Part shown: positions 35,753 to 44,512 of the stretch, in pieces
How the letters are laid out: each line of letters opens with the position of its first letter
Position numbering within the stretch: position 1 is the stretch's first letter
From: Lachnospiraceae bacterium
GTDB lineage: Bacteria > Bacillota > Clostridia > Lachnospirales > Lachnospiraceae
Direction of reading: 5' to 3'
DNA: 46,559 nucleotides
Assembly: GCA_029219245.1 (NCBI GenBank)
Contig: JAQXTA010000066.1
Span: forward strand, 1-46,559
Made by a program: the position numbers and the translations under genes
The notes under the pieces: model-generated
Database searches by the model: none
Seen by the model: only the letters and a program-made list of their open reading frames with translations
Told to the model about the DNA's origin: nothing

Positions 35753-38246
35753 CCTTACCCAACTCCTTTTCTTCATCCATATCCTCTTCAATCAAAGGCA
35801 ATTCATCCTCTGCATTTCCCAGTCTTGTCATATTGCCCATTTCCATAATCGCGTTCACTTCGCCACGGACAATACCATGTATTTCGCCAATTACAATACC
35901 ATTAATCTGACCCCTGACTTTACCGTTTATGCTTACCAGGCCGGTCGCCCTTCTTGTCATAACCGGCATCGAAACGGAGAAGGATGTCTTATCAATAACC
36001 TTCTCACCAAGCAAAAGAATCTGCGGTAAAATAAACATAACAATAAAAATGGAAAGCAATGTGCCACGCCCCAGACATTGTCCGATACCTACAATCGCCG
36101 CCTCCGATGTCATCTGTCCAATCAAAATACCGGCAAGTGCTAACATAGAACCGGATGTAATGATGGTCGGAAAGGCAAAATTCATTGTTTCAATAATCGC
36201 CTCTTCTTTGCCCATTTTCTCCTTTAGTTCCATAAAACGACCGGAAATAACAATGGCATAATCAATGTTTGCACCCATCTGAATGGAACTGACAATTAAG
36301 TAACTCATGAAAAACAGATTCGACTGTGTAATGGCCGGGAAGGAAAAGTTAATCCAGATACTTCCCTGAATAACCAAAATCAGTAATACCGGCATCCCCG
36401 CTGAGTTAAAAGTAAAAAGAAGTACTGCTAAAACCGCCAGAATCGATACCACACTTACCACCACATTATCTCTGGAAAAGGTCTTACACAAGTCATACTG
36501 GCTGGTCGACTCTCCCACAACCAGAATTGTTCCTTCTTCATAGTATTTTCTCGCTATTTCATGCATTTCATCCAGGAAAGCAAATGTCTCATCCCCTTCC
36601 TCGGGCAGATTCAGATAAACCAGCATACGGCTGTAATCTTCTCCCTGCAACTGTTCCAGTGCAATATTCATCTGTCTGTGTGCATCCTCTAATGTTTCCA
36701 TTAGATCATCATCCAATGCCACATAACCCTCCTGCACTTCATCATACAGGAACATCATCATATCAATTAGTGGAACACTGTAGGTAGAAATTCCATTTAC
36801 CAGCTTCGCATAGTTTTCATCATTTACTGCATATGCCGTATATAACAGCTCTGCCACCTCATAATCCAGCTCCAGCAATTCCGAAAACTGTCTTGCTGTC
36901 AGTTTATCCGTCAGCATGTAACCATCCATTGCTTCTGTATTGGAAAGTCCTACCGTATAGTCAATTTCTTCTCTGGCATCCAATTCTGCCAACATCTTTT
37001 TCTCTGTTGCATAATTGCCGGCCGGAACAATCAAGGCCACAAAATTATTGTCCCCAAAGCTTTCTTCAATCATCTCATCTGCTATCTGATATTGATTCTT
37101 AATCGGTGTGGAAAGCGTTGTATAGCCATATACATAAGGACATTTACTCTGTAAAATACCAAAAATAATCAATGCTGCCACAAAAATAGGTGGAATAATA
37201 AATCTGGTTTTATATGCAAATTTTCCGACAAACGGAATCTTCGGCACGAAATTTTTATGTACTGTCTTATCAATTAAATTGCCAAATACCATCAAAAGTC
37301 CCGGCATCAGAAGGAACACTGACATCAAGCTTAAAAGGATTGCTTTAATCAGGCAGATTGCCATATCACTACCAATACCAAACTGCATGAACATCATCGC
37401 TGCCAGACCGCCAATCGTTGTCAGACTGGAAGAAAAAATTTCCGGAATGGACTTACTGAGTGCAACAATGACAGCATCCCGAATGGGCAACTGTGCATGC
37501 TCTTCTTTGTAACGGTTACAGAAAATAATGGCATAATCAATGGACAAAGCAAGCTGCAATACTACCGTAACCGAGTTGGATACAAAGGAAATGGTACCAA
37601 GCAGATAATTGGTACCCATACTGACAATTGCCGCCGATATAAAAGTCAGCAAAAGCACCGGAACTTCTGCCCACGTCTGCGAAGTCAGAAGCAAAACCGA
37701 TACTACAATGACAGCAACTAACACAATAATAACCTGCATCTCCGATGCAAGGGTTTCCGATGACTGGTTTCCCAGTGTCGTCGATGTATAGGCATCATAA
37801 GAAGAAAGATACTCTTTTACCTCATCCAACGCCGTCAGACATCTGTCATCACCCTCATCATAGCCAAACATTACATCATATAAGGCAGAAAAATTATGGT
37901 AATGATCCTCTGTGTTGTCAAAGGTTACCATTGCCACGCCTTCTATCGACTTTAAATCATCCGCTATATTTTCTGCCTCATCATAGCCAATATTCGTTAC
38001 CATAACTCTGACCGTTCCATAGGTCAGAAACTGTTCTTCCATCAGGTCAAGACCCTGTCTTGTTTCTGCGGAATCCGGAAGGTACGCCGATAAAGAATTT
38101 TCTACCTTAACCCATTTCATGGAAAAGGCAGAAAAAATAATTAAGATAATATAAAGTAAAAAAAACAGGTTTCTTTTATCCACAATAAATTTTGAAACCT
38201 TTATCATGAAATTAGAATCCTGCTCCTGTGTCTTTGATTGACTCAC
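35721..38246 (-). CDS. MMPL/RND-family transporter with repetitive polar tail
   Basis: An inner-membrane transporter of 841 residues, of the MMPL/RND superfamily that exports lipids or hydrophobic molecules using the proton gradient. It starts with GTG at 38246 behind AGGAGG. A first membrane segment (about 28-45) precedes an extracytoplasmic domain, then five to six segments including the SSD-like LALSIDYAIIFCNRYKEEHA. A second repeat has the matching QMGANIDYAIVISGRFMELKE. The C-terminal tail (about 765-841) carries alternating short units GKVRG-QINGI-VIGEI-HGIVRG and an acidic end. It is the first gene of the operon with the GLUG protein. Confidence 0.93.
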   Translation of the reverse strand: MSQSKTQEQDSNFMIKVSKFIVDKRNLFFLLYIILIIFSAFSMKWVKVENSLSAYLPDSAETRQGLDLMEEQFLTYGTVRVMVTNIGYDEAENIADDLKSIEGVAMVTFDNTEDHYHNFSALYDVMFGYDEGDDRCLTALDEVKEYLSSYDAYTSTTLGNQSSETLASEMQVIIVLVAVIVVSVLLLTSQTWAEVPVLLLTFISAAIVSMGTNYLLGTISFVSNSVTVVLQLALSIDYAIIFCNRYKEEHAQLPIRDAVIVALSKSIPEIFSSSLTTIGGLAAMMFMQFGIGSDMAICLIKAILLSLMSVFLLMPGLLMVFGNLIDKTVHKNFVPKIPFVGKFAYKTRFIIPPIFVAALIIFGILQSKCPYVYGYTTLSTPIKNQYQIADEMIEESFGDNNFVALIVPAGNYATEKKMLAELDAREEIDYTVGLSNTEAMDGYMLTDKLTARQFSELLELDYEVAELLYTAYAVNDENYAKLVNGISTYSVPLIDMMMFLYDEVQEGYVALDDDLMETLEDAHRQMNIALEQLQGEDYSRMLVYLNLPEEGDETFAFLDEMHEIARKYYEEGTILVVGESTSQYDLCKTFSRDNVVVSVVSILAVLAVLLFTFNSAGMPVLLILVIQGSIWINFSFPAITQSNLFFMSYLIVSSIQMGANIDYAIVISGRFMELKEKMGKEEAIIETMNFAFPTIITSGSMLALAGILIGQMTSEAAIVGIGQCLGRGTLLSIFIVMFILPQILLLGEKVIDKTSFSVSMPVMTRRATGLVSINGKVRGQINGIVIGEIHGIVRGEVNAIMEMGNMTRLGNAEDELPLIEEDMDEEKELGKDEKEDDNQNC

Positions 38247-38294
38247 TGCTTAGCCTCCTTTACTTTTTCCAATGCATGCTATCAATCCCCACAC

Positions 38295-38329
38295 AAAAAT
38301 GGACCTAAGAAAATTCTCATGTCCATTTT
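38295..38329 (-). terminator. Rho-independent terminator of galE
   Basis: Minus-strand hairpin AAAATGGAC / GTCCATTTT with an inner GAGAA/TTCT pairing, followed by TTTTTGTG. It lies about 85 bases after the galE stop and before the MMPL gene. Confidence 0.7.
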
Positions 38330-38413
38330 ATTTAGGTATTTTGTCAATTTCAATATACAATCTCTTCGATTTGTCTAAATACTATCAGCTACGCGATTCC
38401 TATCACTTAAAAC

Positions 38414-39430
38414 TTAATCGTCATATCCATTCGGATTATTGCTCTGCCATCTCCAGGAATCCTCACACATCTCTTTGATGCCATACTGTGCTTCCCAGCC
38501 AAGCTCTCTTTTGGCTTTCTCTGCATTGGAATAGCAGGTTGCAATATCGCCCGGTCTTCTGTCTTTGATAACATAAGGAATCTTAACACCGGTTGCTTCC
38601 TCGAAATTTTTCACAATATCAAGTACGCTGTAACCTGTTCCGGTACCAAGGTTGTAGATGCAAAGTCCGGCTTTTTCTTCAATCTTTTTCAGTGCCTTCA
38701 CATGACCGATTGCCAAATCAACAACATGGATATAGTCACGTACGCCGGTACCGTCTGGTGTATCATAGTCATTGCCAAATACGCCTAACTCTTTTAACTT
38801 GCCAACTGCCACCTGTGTGATGTAAGGCATCAGGTTGTTTGGAATACCATTCGGGTTTTCACCGATGGTTCCACTCTTATGTGCACCGATTGGATTAAAG
38901 TAACGTAATAAGATGACATTCCATTCCGGGTCAGCTTTCTGCATATCGGAAAGAATCTGTTCCAGCATGGACTTAGTCCATCCATAAGGGTTCGTGCACT
39001 GTCCCTTCGGACATTCCTCGGTAATCGGGATAATTGCCGGATCACCATATACGGTTGCAGAAGAAGAAAAAATAATATTTTTCACATTATGTTTTCTCAT
39101 CACATCTACTAAAGTCAGAGTTCCCGCAATGTTGTTTTCATAATATTCCCAAGGCTTTGCTACGGACTCTCCGACTGCCTTCAAGCCTGCAAAATGAATA
39201 CAGGAATCAATCTGCTCTTTGTCAAATATCTCATTCAAAGCTTCTCGGTCCAGAATATCCGCTTTGTAAAATTTAACCGGCTTTCCTGTAATCTTCTCTA
39301 CCCTTTCTAATGATTTCTCACTGGAGTTGGATAAATTATCCAGAACTACCACATCATATCCTGCATTCTGTAATTCCACTACGGTATGGGAACCAATATA
39401 ACCTGCTCCACCTGTCACTAAAATTGCCAT
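38414..39430 (-). CDS. galE: UDP-glucose 4-epimerase
   Basis: Interconverts UDP-glucose and UDP-galactose (possibly also the N-acetyl sugars) for the Leloir pathway and surface polysaccharides. The 338 residues show the NAD loop [16 protein letters not shown], the catalytic [10 protein letters not shown] serine region and the YxxxK pair in [14 protein letters not shown], plus [14 protein letters not shown] and [15 protein letters not shown]. An AAGGAGGAG site precedes the ATG. The next upstream gene encodes a UDP-sugar pyrophosphorylase, which would supply its substrate. Confidence 0.96.
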   Translation of the reverse strand: MAILVTGGAGYIGSHTVVELQNAGYDVVVLDNLSNSSEKSLERVEKITGKPVKFYKADILDREALNEIFDKEQIDSCIHFAGLKAVGESVAKPWEYYENNIAGTLTLVDVMRKHNVKNIIFSSSATVYGDPAIIPITEECPKGQCTNPYGWTKSMLEQILSDMQKADPEWNVILLRYFNPIGAHKSGTIGENPNGIPNNLMPYITQVAVGKLKELGVFGNDYDTPDGTGVRDYIHVVDLAIGHVKALKKIEEKAGLCIYNLGTGTGYSVLDIVKNFEEATGVKIPYVIKDRRPGDIATCYSNAEKAKRELGWEAQYGIKEMCEDSWRWQSNNPNGYDD

Positions 39431-39558
39431 AAGAACTCCTCCTTGCTTCTTTTGGTTTTCTGTCTGTTTCTACTGACACTTTACTCTTTTCCCACCTGTT
39501 TCAGCAAGCATAGAATGTTACTCAAACCTGTCGAAATGTTAAATAATAAGTCAGGCAC

Positions 39559-40785
39559 CTATAGTACGATTCCATTCTCCTTGCACAATGCCTGTGCACT
39601 CTCCACCGAATCCACACCCGTTTTATTTTTAATCGGTGCAAATTCATGATTCCGGACTACTTCATAAGGCAGACAGGAATTTAACTCATGAATCATATCT
39701 AAAACGAGCTGCTCATATTTGTAGCCGTTTGGTTCTTCCGGTTTGATGAACTCCCCGGCTTCATTCAGGCAGGGAATCTTCTTTTCCACAATGTGAAGCG
39801 GAAGTTTCTTTGCCACAATATCTTCCAGAACGCTTTCTTTAAATAAGTAATTTAAAATAACACCGAAGTTATATGCCGGATCTCCGTTTTCATCCTTCGC
39901 ATTCATCAGTTCTTCCGTCAATTCATAATATTCCACAATGGAAGGTCTTCCGTCCTCTAAACACATAACACCAACTTTTTCATCCGGTGCGTTTTTACGC
40001 ACTACCTTCGCACCGACTTCACTTTCGGTTACAATCGTTGCCCCTACGAAACATGGATCTGCAATCCGCTGTAAAACATTATCAACTGCAAAAACATTCA
40101 GCCATTCAATGCCGGCTTCATGAATCTTATCCACAATCCCCCATTTCATCATGGAAGAAAACCAGCCACCGTTACCGTTCGGGGAACTGGAGATTTTGTT
40201 TTTGGCCTCCATATAAACTTTACCGTCATAATCGGTTGCCGGAGCCATATCCTGCATAAAGAAAGTAACATACTCCGGGTTGTAACCGAAATAATTCTTT
40301 TCCTTAAAAAAACTAGTAGTCGCTTCATGGTTTTTATCACTTGTCATTACAAACAGATGAATCCACGTATCCGCTGCACGCACCACATCCATCAGATTCT
40401 CAATCAGGCGTTGGAAAATAAACACATCCTTCGTCAGTCCAATGTTATATACACCCTTCGGTGCGTCAGAACCAAGACGGGTACCCATACCGCCTGCCAG
40501 TAAAACAGCACCGACTTTTCCTGCTTTGATGGCATCCATACCAACTGCCGTAAATTCTTCTTTTCTTGCCTCAATTTCCTTTAACTGCATGGCCGAAAGA
40601 GGTGTGATTTTACCTTTTTTATTCAGTTCGCTCTTATGTTTGCACGCTTCCACCAGTGCCAGATCCATGTCTTCAATCTGTGCAAGTAACTCATCCTTTT
40701 CTTCTGCCGTCAGTTCTTCATAATATTTCAGTACATGTAACTGCCCGTACTTTTCCAGTTTTTCATAAGCTTCCTGATACGTCAT
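39559..40785 (-). CDS. UDP-sugar pyrophosphorylase (UAP/UDPGP type)
   Basis: A nucleotidyltransferase forming UDP-sugar and pyrophosphate from UTP and a sugar-1-phosphate. It is of the eukaryote-like UAP/UDPGP type, not the GalU type. The 408 residues contain the nucleotide loop VLLAGGMGTRLGSDAPKG, NYFGYNPEYVTFFMQDMAP, the substrate-binding SSPNGNGGWFSSMM, and WLNVFAVDNVLQRIADP. The last region resembles UDP-GlcNAc pyrophosphorylases. Whether it uses glucose, galactose or GlcNAc 1-phosphate cannot be decided; the galE neighbour favours hexoses of the Leloir pathway. GGAGG precedes the ATG. Confidence 0.9.
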   Translation of the reverse strand: MTYQEAYEKLEKYGQLHVLKYYEELTAEEKDELLAQIEDMDLALVEACKHKSELNKKGKITPLSAMQLKEIEARKEEFTAVGMDAIKAGKVGAVLLAGGMGTRLGSDAPKGVYNIGLTKDVFIFQRLIENLMDVVRAADTWIHLFVMTSDKNHEATTSFFKEKNYFGYNPEYVTFFMQDMAPATDYDGKVYMEAKNKISSSPNGNGGWFSSMMKWGIVDKIHEAGIEWLNVFAVDNVLQRIADPCFVGATIVTESEVGAKVVRKNAPDEKVGVMCLEDGRPSIVEYYELTEELMNAKDENGDPAYNFGVILNYLFKESVLEDIVAKKLPLHIVEKKIPCLNEAGEFIKPEEPNGYKYEQLVLDMIHELNSCLPYEVVRNHEFAPIKNKTGVDSVESAQALCKENGIVL

Positions 40786-40857
40786 CCTATTCCCTCCGAT
40801 TTACTAAGATTTCTTTCCAACCTACTGTCACTTATCTTCAGCAATGATGTTGCATTT

Positions 40858-40886
40858 ATTTTATCATATTACTCTGGTTTTCACAA
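40858..40886 (-). promoter_or_regulatory. Promoter of the UDP-sugar pyrophosphorylase gene
   Basis: Minus-strand TTGTGA (40881-40886), 17-base spacer, TAAAAT (40858-40863). It lies in the 396-base gap before the XRE/S24 regulator, which otherwise holds the hairpin at 40959-41001 and the divergent promoter at 41100-41128. Confidence 0.6.
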
Positions 40887-40958
40887 TTATCTTAAAGCCA
40901 TCCTTCATCATGCCCGAATCCGGCGAAAAATATATGAAGAAGGAGCAACACAAAGGGA

Positions 40959-41001
40959 AATCCCAAAGATAGATGTTTGCGGACATCCATTCTTTGGGAT
41001 T
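40959..41001. repeat. Long imperfect inverted repeat in the pyrophosphorylase-regulator gap
   Basis: Outer arms AATCCCAAAGA (40959-40969) and TCTTTGGGATT (40991-41001) match over 11 bases. Inner arms GATGT/ACATC continue with one bulge and one mismatch around the loop TTGCGG, giving a near-complete 18-pair stem. Neither strand has a strong U-run next to it. It may be a regulatory or processing hairpin, or a small repeat element. Confidence 0.6.
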
Positions 41002-41099
41002 ATATATGCCATTGAAATATCACTTTAATGACAATAAGGAATATCCTTCCCTTTTCTCTATTTACGCTCCCCTTTTACATTAAAATAATATTCCAATTA

Positions 41100-41128
41100 T
41101 TGACAAACTAAAATATTAAGTTTAACAT
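41100..41128 (+). promoter_or_regulatory. Promoter of the XRE/S24-like regulator
   Basis: TTGACA (41100-41105), 17-base spacer, TAACAT (41123-41128), about 50 bases before the gene. Confidence 0.65.
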
Positions 41129-41181
41129 TTATTTATTGAATCGCAAAAGGTTGTGTGTCAAGAAAGACATAGGTGATAGGA

Positions 41182-41862
41182 ATGTTAGGTGCACGATTAA
41201 GAAAGATTCTTGGAAGCAGAGGAATTTCTATAAACGAATATGCAGAAATGTGTGAGTTGCCTTTGGGAACTGTCCGAAATATATACTACGGGAAAACCAC
41301 TGATCCAAAGGTATCAACCGTACTAAAGATGGCAAATGCTCTGAATATGAGTGTAAACTGTCTTATGGGAGAATATGCGAATAATCCAGAGGAAAAAATT
41401 CTAAATTATTACAGAACCTGCGGTAATCATGGAAAAAGTCTCATTCTGCTTACTGCCAAATACGAAGCAACTGCGGCAAAAGCAGAGCGTAACTCTTCTG
41501 AAAAACATAAAATTCCCTGCCTTTTGCCAAACGGCGAACTTAACAAAGGTATTGCATACGACAGCTGTGAGATTGTAGACATAGAAACGACGATAAAAGA
41601 TGCCTTTGTTTCTGTCAAGATTACATCGAATGATTTTGCTCCTGTGTTCTGCAAAGGTGATATACTCTTGTTAGCTAACCGGTTTCCTGAAAACGGAGAA
41701 TATGCTTTCTTTTATATTGGTGACAGGGCTTTTTTGCGTAAATTTATAGAAGAAAACGGTCAGTACAAATTACAGTGCATTCACAATATCGGTAAAGAGT
41801 TTATTATGAAGCGCGTTGAATTGGAGTATATCGGAACTTATTGTGGTGTTGTAAGAACCTAA
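41182..41862 (+). CDS. XRE regulator with degenerate S24/LexA-like C-terminal domain
   Basis: A 226-residue regulator. The ATG at 41182 is chosen because AGGTGAT lies four bases upstream; a GTG at 41173 is the alternative. The HTH occupies about 3-60 (ISINEYAEMCELPLGTVRNI). The C-terminal half (about 130-226) looks like an S24 fold (VSVKITSNDFAPVFCKGDIL, AFLRKFIEENGQYKLQCIHN). Where LexA/CI proteins have GDSM, this has SNDF, with Asp151 in place of the catalytic serine, so self-cleavage seems impossible. It may instead sense a ligand or partner. The target is unknown; the next gene encodes a lipoprotein. Confidence 0.85.
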   Translation: MLGARLRKILGSRGISINEYAEMCELPLGTVRNIYYGKTTDPKVSTVLKMANALNMSVNCLMGEYANNPEEKILNYYRTCGNHGKSLILLTAKYEATAAKAERNSSEKHKIPCLLPNGELNKGIAYDSCEIVDIETTIKDAFVSVKITSNDFAPVFCKGDILLLANRFPENGEYAFFYIGDRAFLRKFIEENGQYKLQCIHNIGKEFIMKRVELEYIGTYCGVVRT

Positions 41863-41972
41863 ATCCGTATTTCCGTCATTATGAAAAATTTTCGCTTCTC
41901 TTTTATATTCATAAGTATTTTTCCCCCTCTTTCTGTGATATACTAAGTAATGAATATTTTATAATTTTACTT

Positions 41973-41992
41973 GCAGAATCGGATATTCTGCA
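41973..41992 (+). promoter_or_regulatory. Inverted repeat next to the lipoprotein ribosome site
   Basis: TGCAGAAT and ATTCTGCA are separated by about five bases (CGGAT), giving an eight-pair hairpin that ends just before the ATGAGG ribosome site of the DUF3298 lipoprotein. It could be an operator or a translation-modulating stem. Limits are approximate by one or two bases. Confidence 0.4.
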
Positions 41993-42007
41993 GAAATGAG
42001 GCCTATT

Positions 42008-43333
42008 ATGAAAAAGAAAATCGTATGTGCACTTTTTGCCTGCACAATGCTCTCACTTAGCGCATGCGGGCAAACAGACAAGATGGAAAAACAGGATGTA
42101 ACCATAGAAAAAATTCCGGAACAGGAAACATCAGAAAATGTATCTGAGAATTCAGCAGAAGTTGCCGGAAATACGAGCACTACAGAGCAAACGGCAGAAG
42201 ATACAACCGAAGATACCTGTGAATTTGAACAATCAGATAATATTAAAATCGAGATGAAAACAGTCGAGAATACAGAAAAAGATAGCGACGGTACCGTCCT
42301 TCTTGTTAAAAGCTATACCTACCCGATTGTAACAATAGATGGAAACGAAGCTGCTGCCGAGAAAATCAATGCGGATATTCAGACCAGAATTGATTCCTAT
42401 CTCGCCGACGATAGTATTTCCGGCTATGCAAAAGAAGATCGTGCAATGCGCCTTGACGATGGTGATGATTCTTTTATGGAATACACTGAAGACCTCGGGT
42501 TTGAAGCAACACGTTCTGACAGCAATGTCATTTCTTTCAAAACCACTTACTATTCTTATGCAGGCGGCGCACATGGCAATTACGGAAGTACCGGTATCAA
42601 TTACAATACACATACCGGGGATGTCATTGCCTTTTCCGATTTAAGCAAAGATGCAGCACAATTTCGTGCAGATACCTTGGCCTACAACCGGAAGCTAGCT
42701 TCTACGGAAGGATATGTAGAACGTCTGTATTCCCCGGATGTTGCCTTGGGGGAAGAATTGGAAACAACACTTTATGCTGATAACAAATGGTATCTTTCCA
42801 CTGCCGGTCTTACTTTTATCAGTGACCCTTATGCACTGGGCCCTTATGCTGCCGGAATGATTGAATTTACCATTCCTTATAAGGATTTAAAAGAAATGGG
42901 ACTAAAAGAGGAATATTGTTATGCCGGAAGAACGATTATAAAATTACCGGATGGAAGCTCTTATACTTTGGACTTAAACGGAGACAGACAAGACGATGAA
43001 ATAAAGTTCCAGTCAGAATATACAGAAGATGAGGATGGGAATTTCATTTCCGATGTCACTCTGACAATCAACGGTGCGGATCTTTCCCATACAGATGAAG
43101 AAACAATCGATACCTTTGAAGACTATGCCTGGGCAGGCTACACGTTGTATGACTTAGAGAAAACAGACGATACAATTGAGCTGGTTTTCTATTCCTCGGA
43201 CATGGAAAATGAAGAATATATTGTCTACAGCAATTTCTATCGTTATGGAAAAGATGGCAGGCTGACTTATCTTGGTAAAATAAAGGGAGATGTCAGCAAT
43301 CCAATCCTGGATACCAGCAGTCTGCTGCCATAG
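42008..43333 (+). CDS. Lipoprotein with DUF4163/DUF3298 (RsiV-like) domain
   Basis: A 441-residue membrane-attached lipoprotein. The ATG at 42008 is preceded by GAGG; an ATG four codons earlier overlaps that site. The lipobox is LSAC with Cys20. A Thr/Glu-rich linker (about 20-85) is followed by a DUF4163-like part (about 95-160; KSYTYPIVTIDGNEAAAEKI) and a DUF3298 domain (about 165-300; TTYYSYAGGAHGNYGSTGIN and HTGDVIAFSDLSKDAA). RsiV, the lysozyme-sensing anti-sigma factor, has these domains, but no sigma factor is nearby and there is no anti-sigma N-domain. A C-terminal domain of about 120 residues (LDLNGDRQDDEIKFQSEYTE) may bind calcium. Confidence 0.87.
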   Translation: MKKKIVCALFACTMLSLSACGQTDKMEKQDVTIEKIPEQETSENVSENSAEVAGNTSTTEQTAEDTTEDTCEFEQSDNIKIEMKTVENTEKDSDGTVLLVKSYTYPIVTIDGNEAAAEKINADIQTRIDSYLADDSISGYAKEDRAMRLDDGDDSFMEYTEDLGFEATRSDSNVISFKTTYYSYAGGAHGNYGSTGINYNTHTGDVIAFSDLSKDAAQFRADTLAYNRKLASTEGYVERLYSPDVALGEELETTLYADNKWYLSTAGLTFISDPYALGPYAAGMIEFTIPYKDLKEMGLKEEYCYAGRTIIKLPDGSSYTLDLNGDRQDDEIKFQSEYTEDEDGNFISDVTLTINGADLSHTDEETIDTFEDYAWAGYTLYDLEKTDDTIELVFYSSDMENEEYIVYSNFYRYGKDGRLTYLGKIKGDVSNPILDTSSLLP

Positions 43334-44443
43334 TTATACGATTACCTGTTGGATTGCCTCCACTACCCGGTTATATTCCGTATCTCCGGTACAGAACAGT
43401 CTGGCCGATGCTTCCAGTGCAATTTCGGAAATTTTGTCCTGCTGTAAATAACGGATATCTTCCGGCTGTACCGTTTCCATACGGAAGGCATTGATAATAT
43501 CATTTAAACGATTAAAATAACGCATCAGTTCCTTAAAATCCTGTATATGGTCAATTACACTGTCGCCCAGAAGCTGCCGTTCCAGCTCGCAGACAGCAAC
43601 AACCTGCATGGATACTTTCAACTCTCCGGTGATATCGGATGCTTCCATAAGAACATCCGGCCTTTTTTCAAGAGATTCCAAAAAATAGGCCTTGGCTCCG
43701 GCAAGGTCTTTTTTCTGAAAAAAATCTGCCAGCTTTTCCTTCATCTGCTTTGTCTCATATTTTTCAGTCGTCATACCGACTTTACATTCATATACCTTCA
43801 GACCATTCTTTTCCACAAAAACCATCAGCAGAAATTCTGAAATGAAACCAAACACTCTTTTATGATAATCGTCATAACTACTTGCATCAATCCGCTTCTC
43901 TACTTCCTCAAATATGGAAAATAACCACTGGGAATATGCATCAAATATTTTCTTATTGGATACCATCATATTGCCAAAGTAAGTACCATTTCCATGTACC
44001 AGCTTTTCAAAGGTATCATAATACTCCGGATATTTCTCACGAATCACTTCCCCTGTTGTAATCAAATCAAAAATGTTATAGTCACCCGCATAACCGTCAA
44101 AGTAAGAAAAATTCAGTTTCAGCTTTTTGGAAGCAATGATATCATAATCCTTCAAAATGGAAAGATAATCTTTTTCATTGAAAATTCTTCCTTCTTCCGT
44201 ACAAAAATATCTCCGGTAATGGCAGATTCCCACATAATCCGTAGTTCGTACATTTTTCCAGACCCAGTATACTCCGGTAAGCTCGCCATAAAAACAGTTC
44301 TTTGAGGAAATGTTATCTCCGGTGTTATCCCCCGCATAACCTAAATCCTCACTGCAGGCCCGTCCGACATGCAGCGGTATGTATATGCCATCTTTCGGCT
44401 CTTCAAATTTTTTATGGGTCATCGTGAAAATGGTAACTCCCAT
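43334..44443 (-). CDS. DUF4422 glycosyltransferase-like protein
   Basis: A 369-residue cytoplasmic protein with a DUF4422 domain, associated with capsule and exopolysaccharide glycosyltransferases. The ATG at 44443 has AAAGGA eight bases upstream; a longer reading starts at 44485. The signature covers residues 1-230: TIFTMTHKKFEEPKDGIYIP, LGYAGDNTGDNISSKN, GELTGVYWVWKN, VGICHYRRYF and FGFISEFLLMVFVEKNGLKV. The last 120 residues are helical and unassigned (RLFCTGDTEYNRVVEAI). It abuts the convergent lipoprotein gene with no base between the stops and follows the MATE gene by 69 bases, perhaps as one operon. Confidence 0.88.
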   Translation of the reverse strand: MGVTIFTMTHKKFEEPKDGIYIPLHVGRACSEDLGYAGDNTGDNISSKNCFYGELTGVYWVWKNVRTTDYVGICHYRRYFCTEEGRIFNEKDYLSILKDYDIIASKKLKLNFSYFDGYAGDYNIFDLITTGEVIREKYPEYYDTFEKLVHGNGTYFGNMMVSNKKIFDAYSQWLFSIFEEVEKRIDASSYDDYHKRVFGFISEFLLMVFVEKNGLKVYECKVGMTTEKYETKQMKEKLADFFQKKDLAGAKAYFLESLEKRPDVLMEASDITGELKVSMQVVAVCELERQLLGDSVIDHIQDFKELMRYFNRLNDIINAFRMETVQPEDIRYLQQDKISEIALEASARLFCTGDTEYNRVVEAIQQVIV

Positions 44444-44512
44444 TTTGCTTTCCTTTCCTATGTATTTCTCTCTGTATCTTTCCAAACGTTTCTTATCCTT
44501 GAATTATCCACT

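Noticed and set aside
42008..43333. Lipoprotein as a true RsiV anti-sigma factor
   Set aside because: It has a lipobox in place of the cytoplasmic anti-sigma domain and transmembrane helix, and no ECF sigma gene is adjacent.
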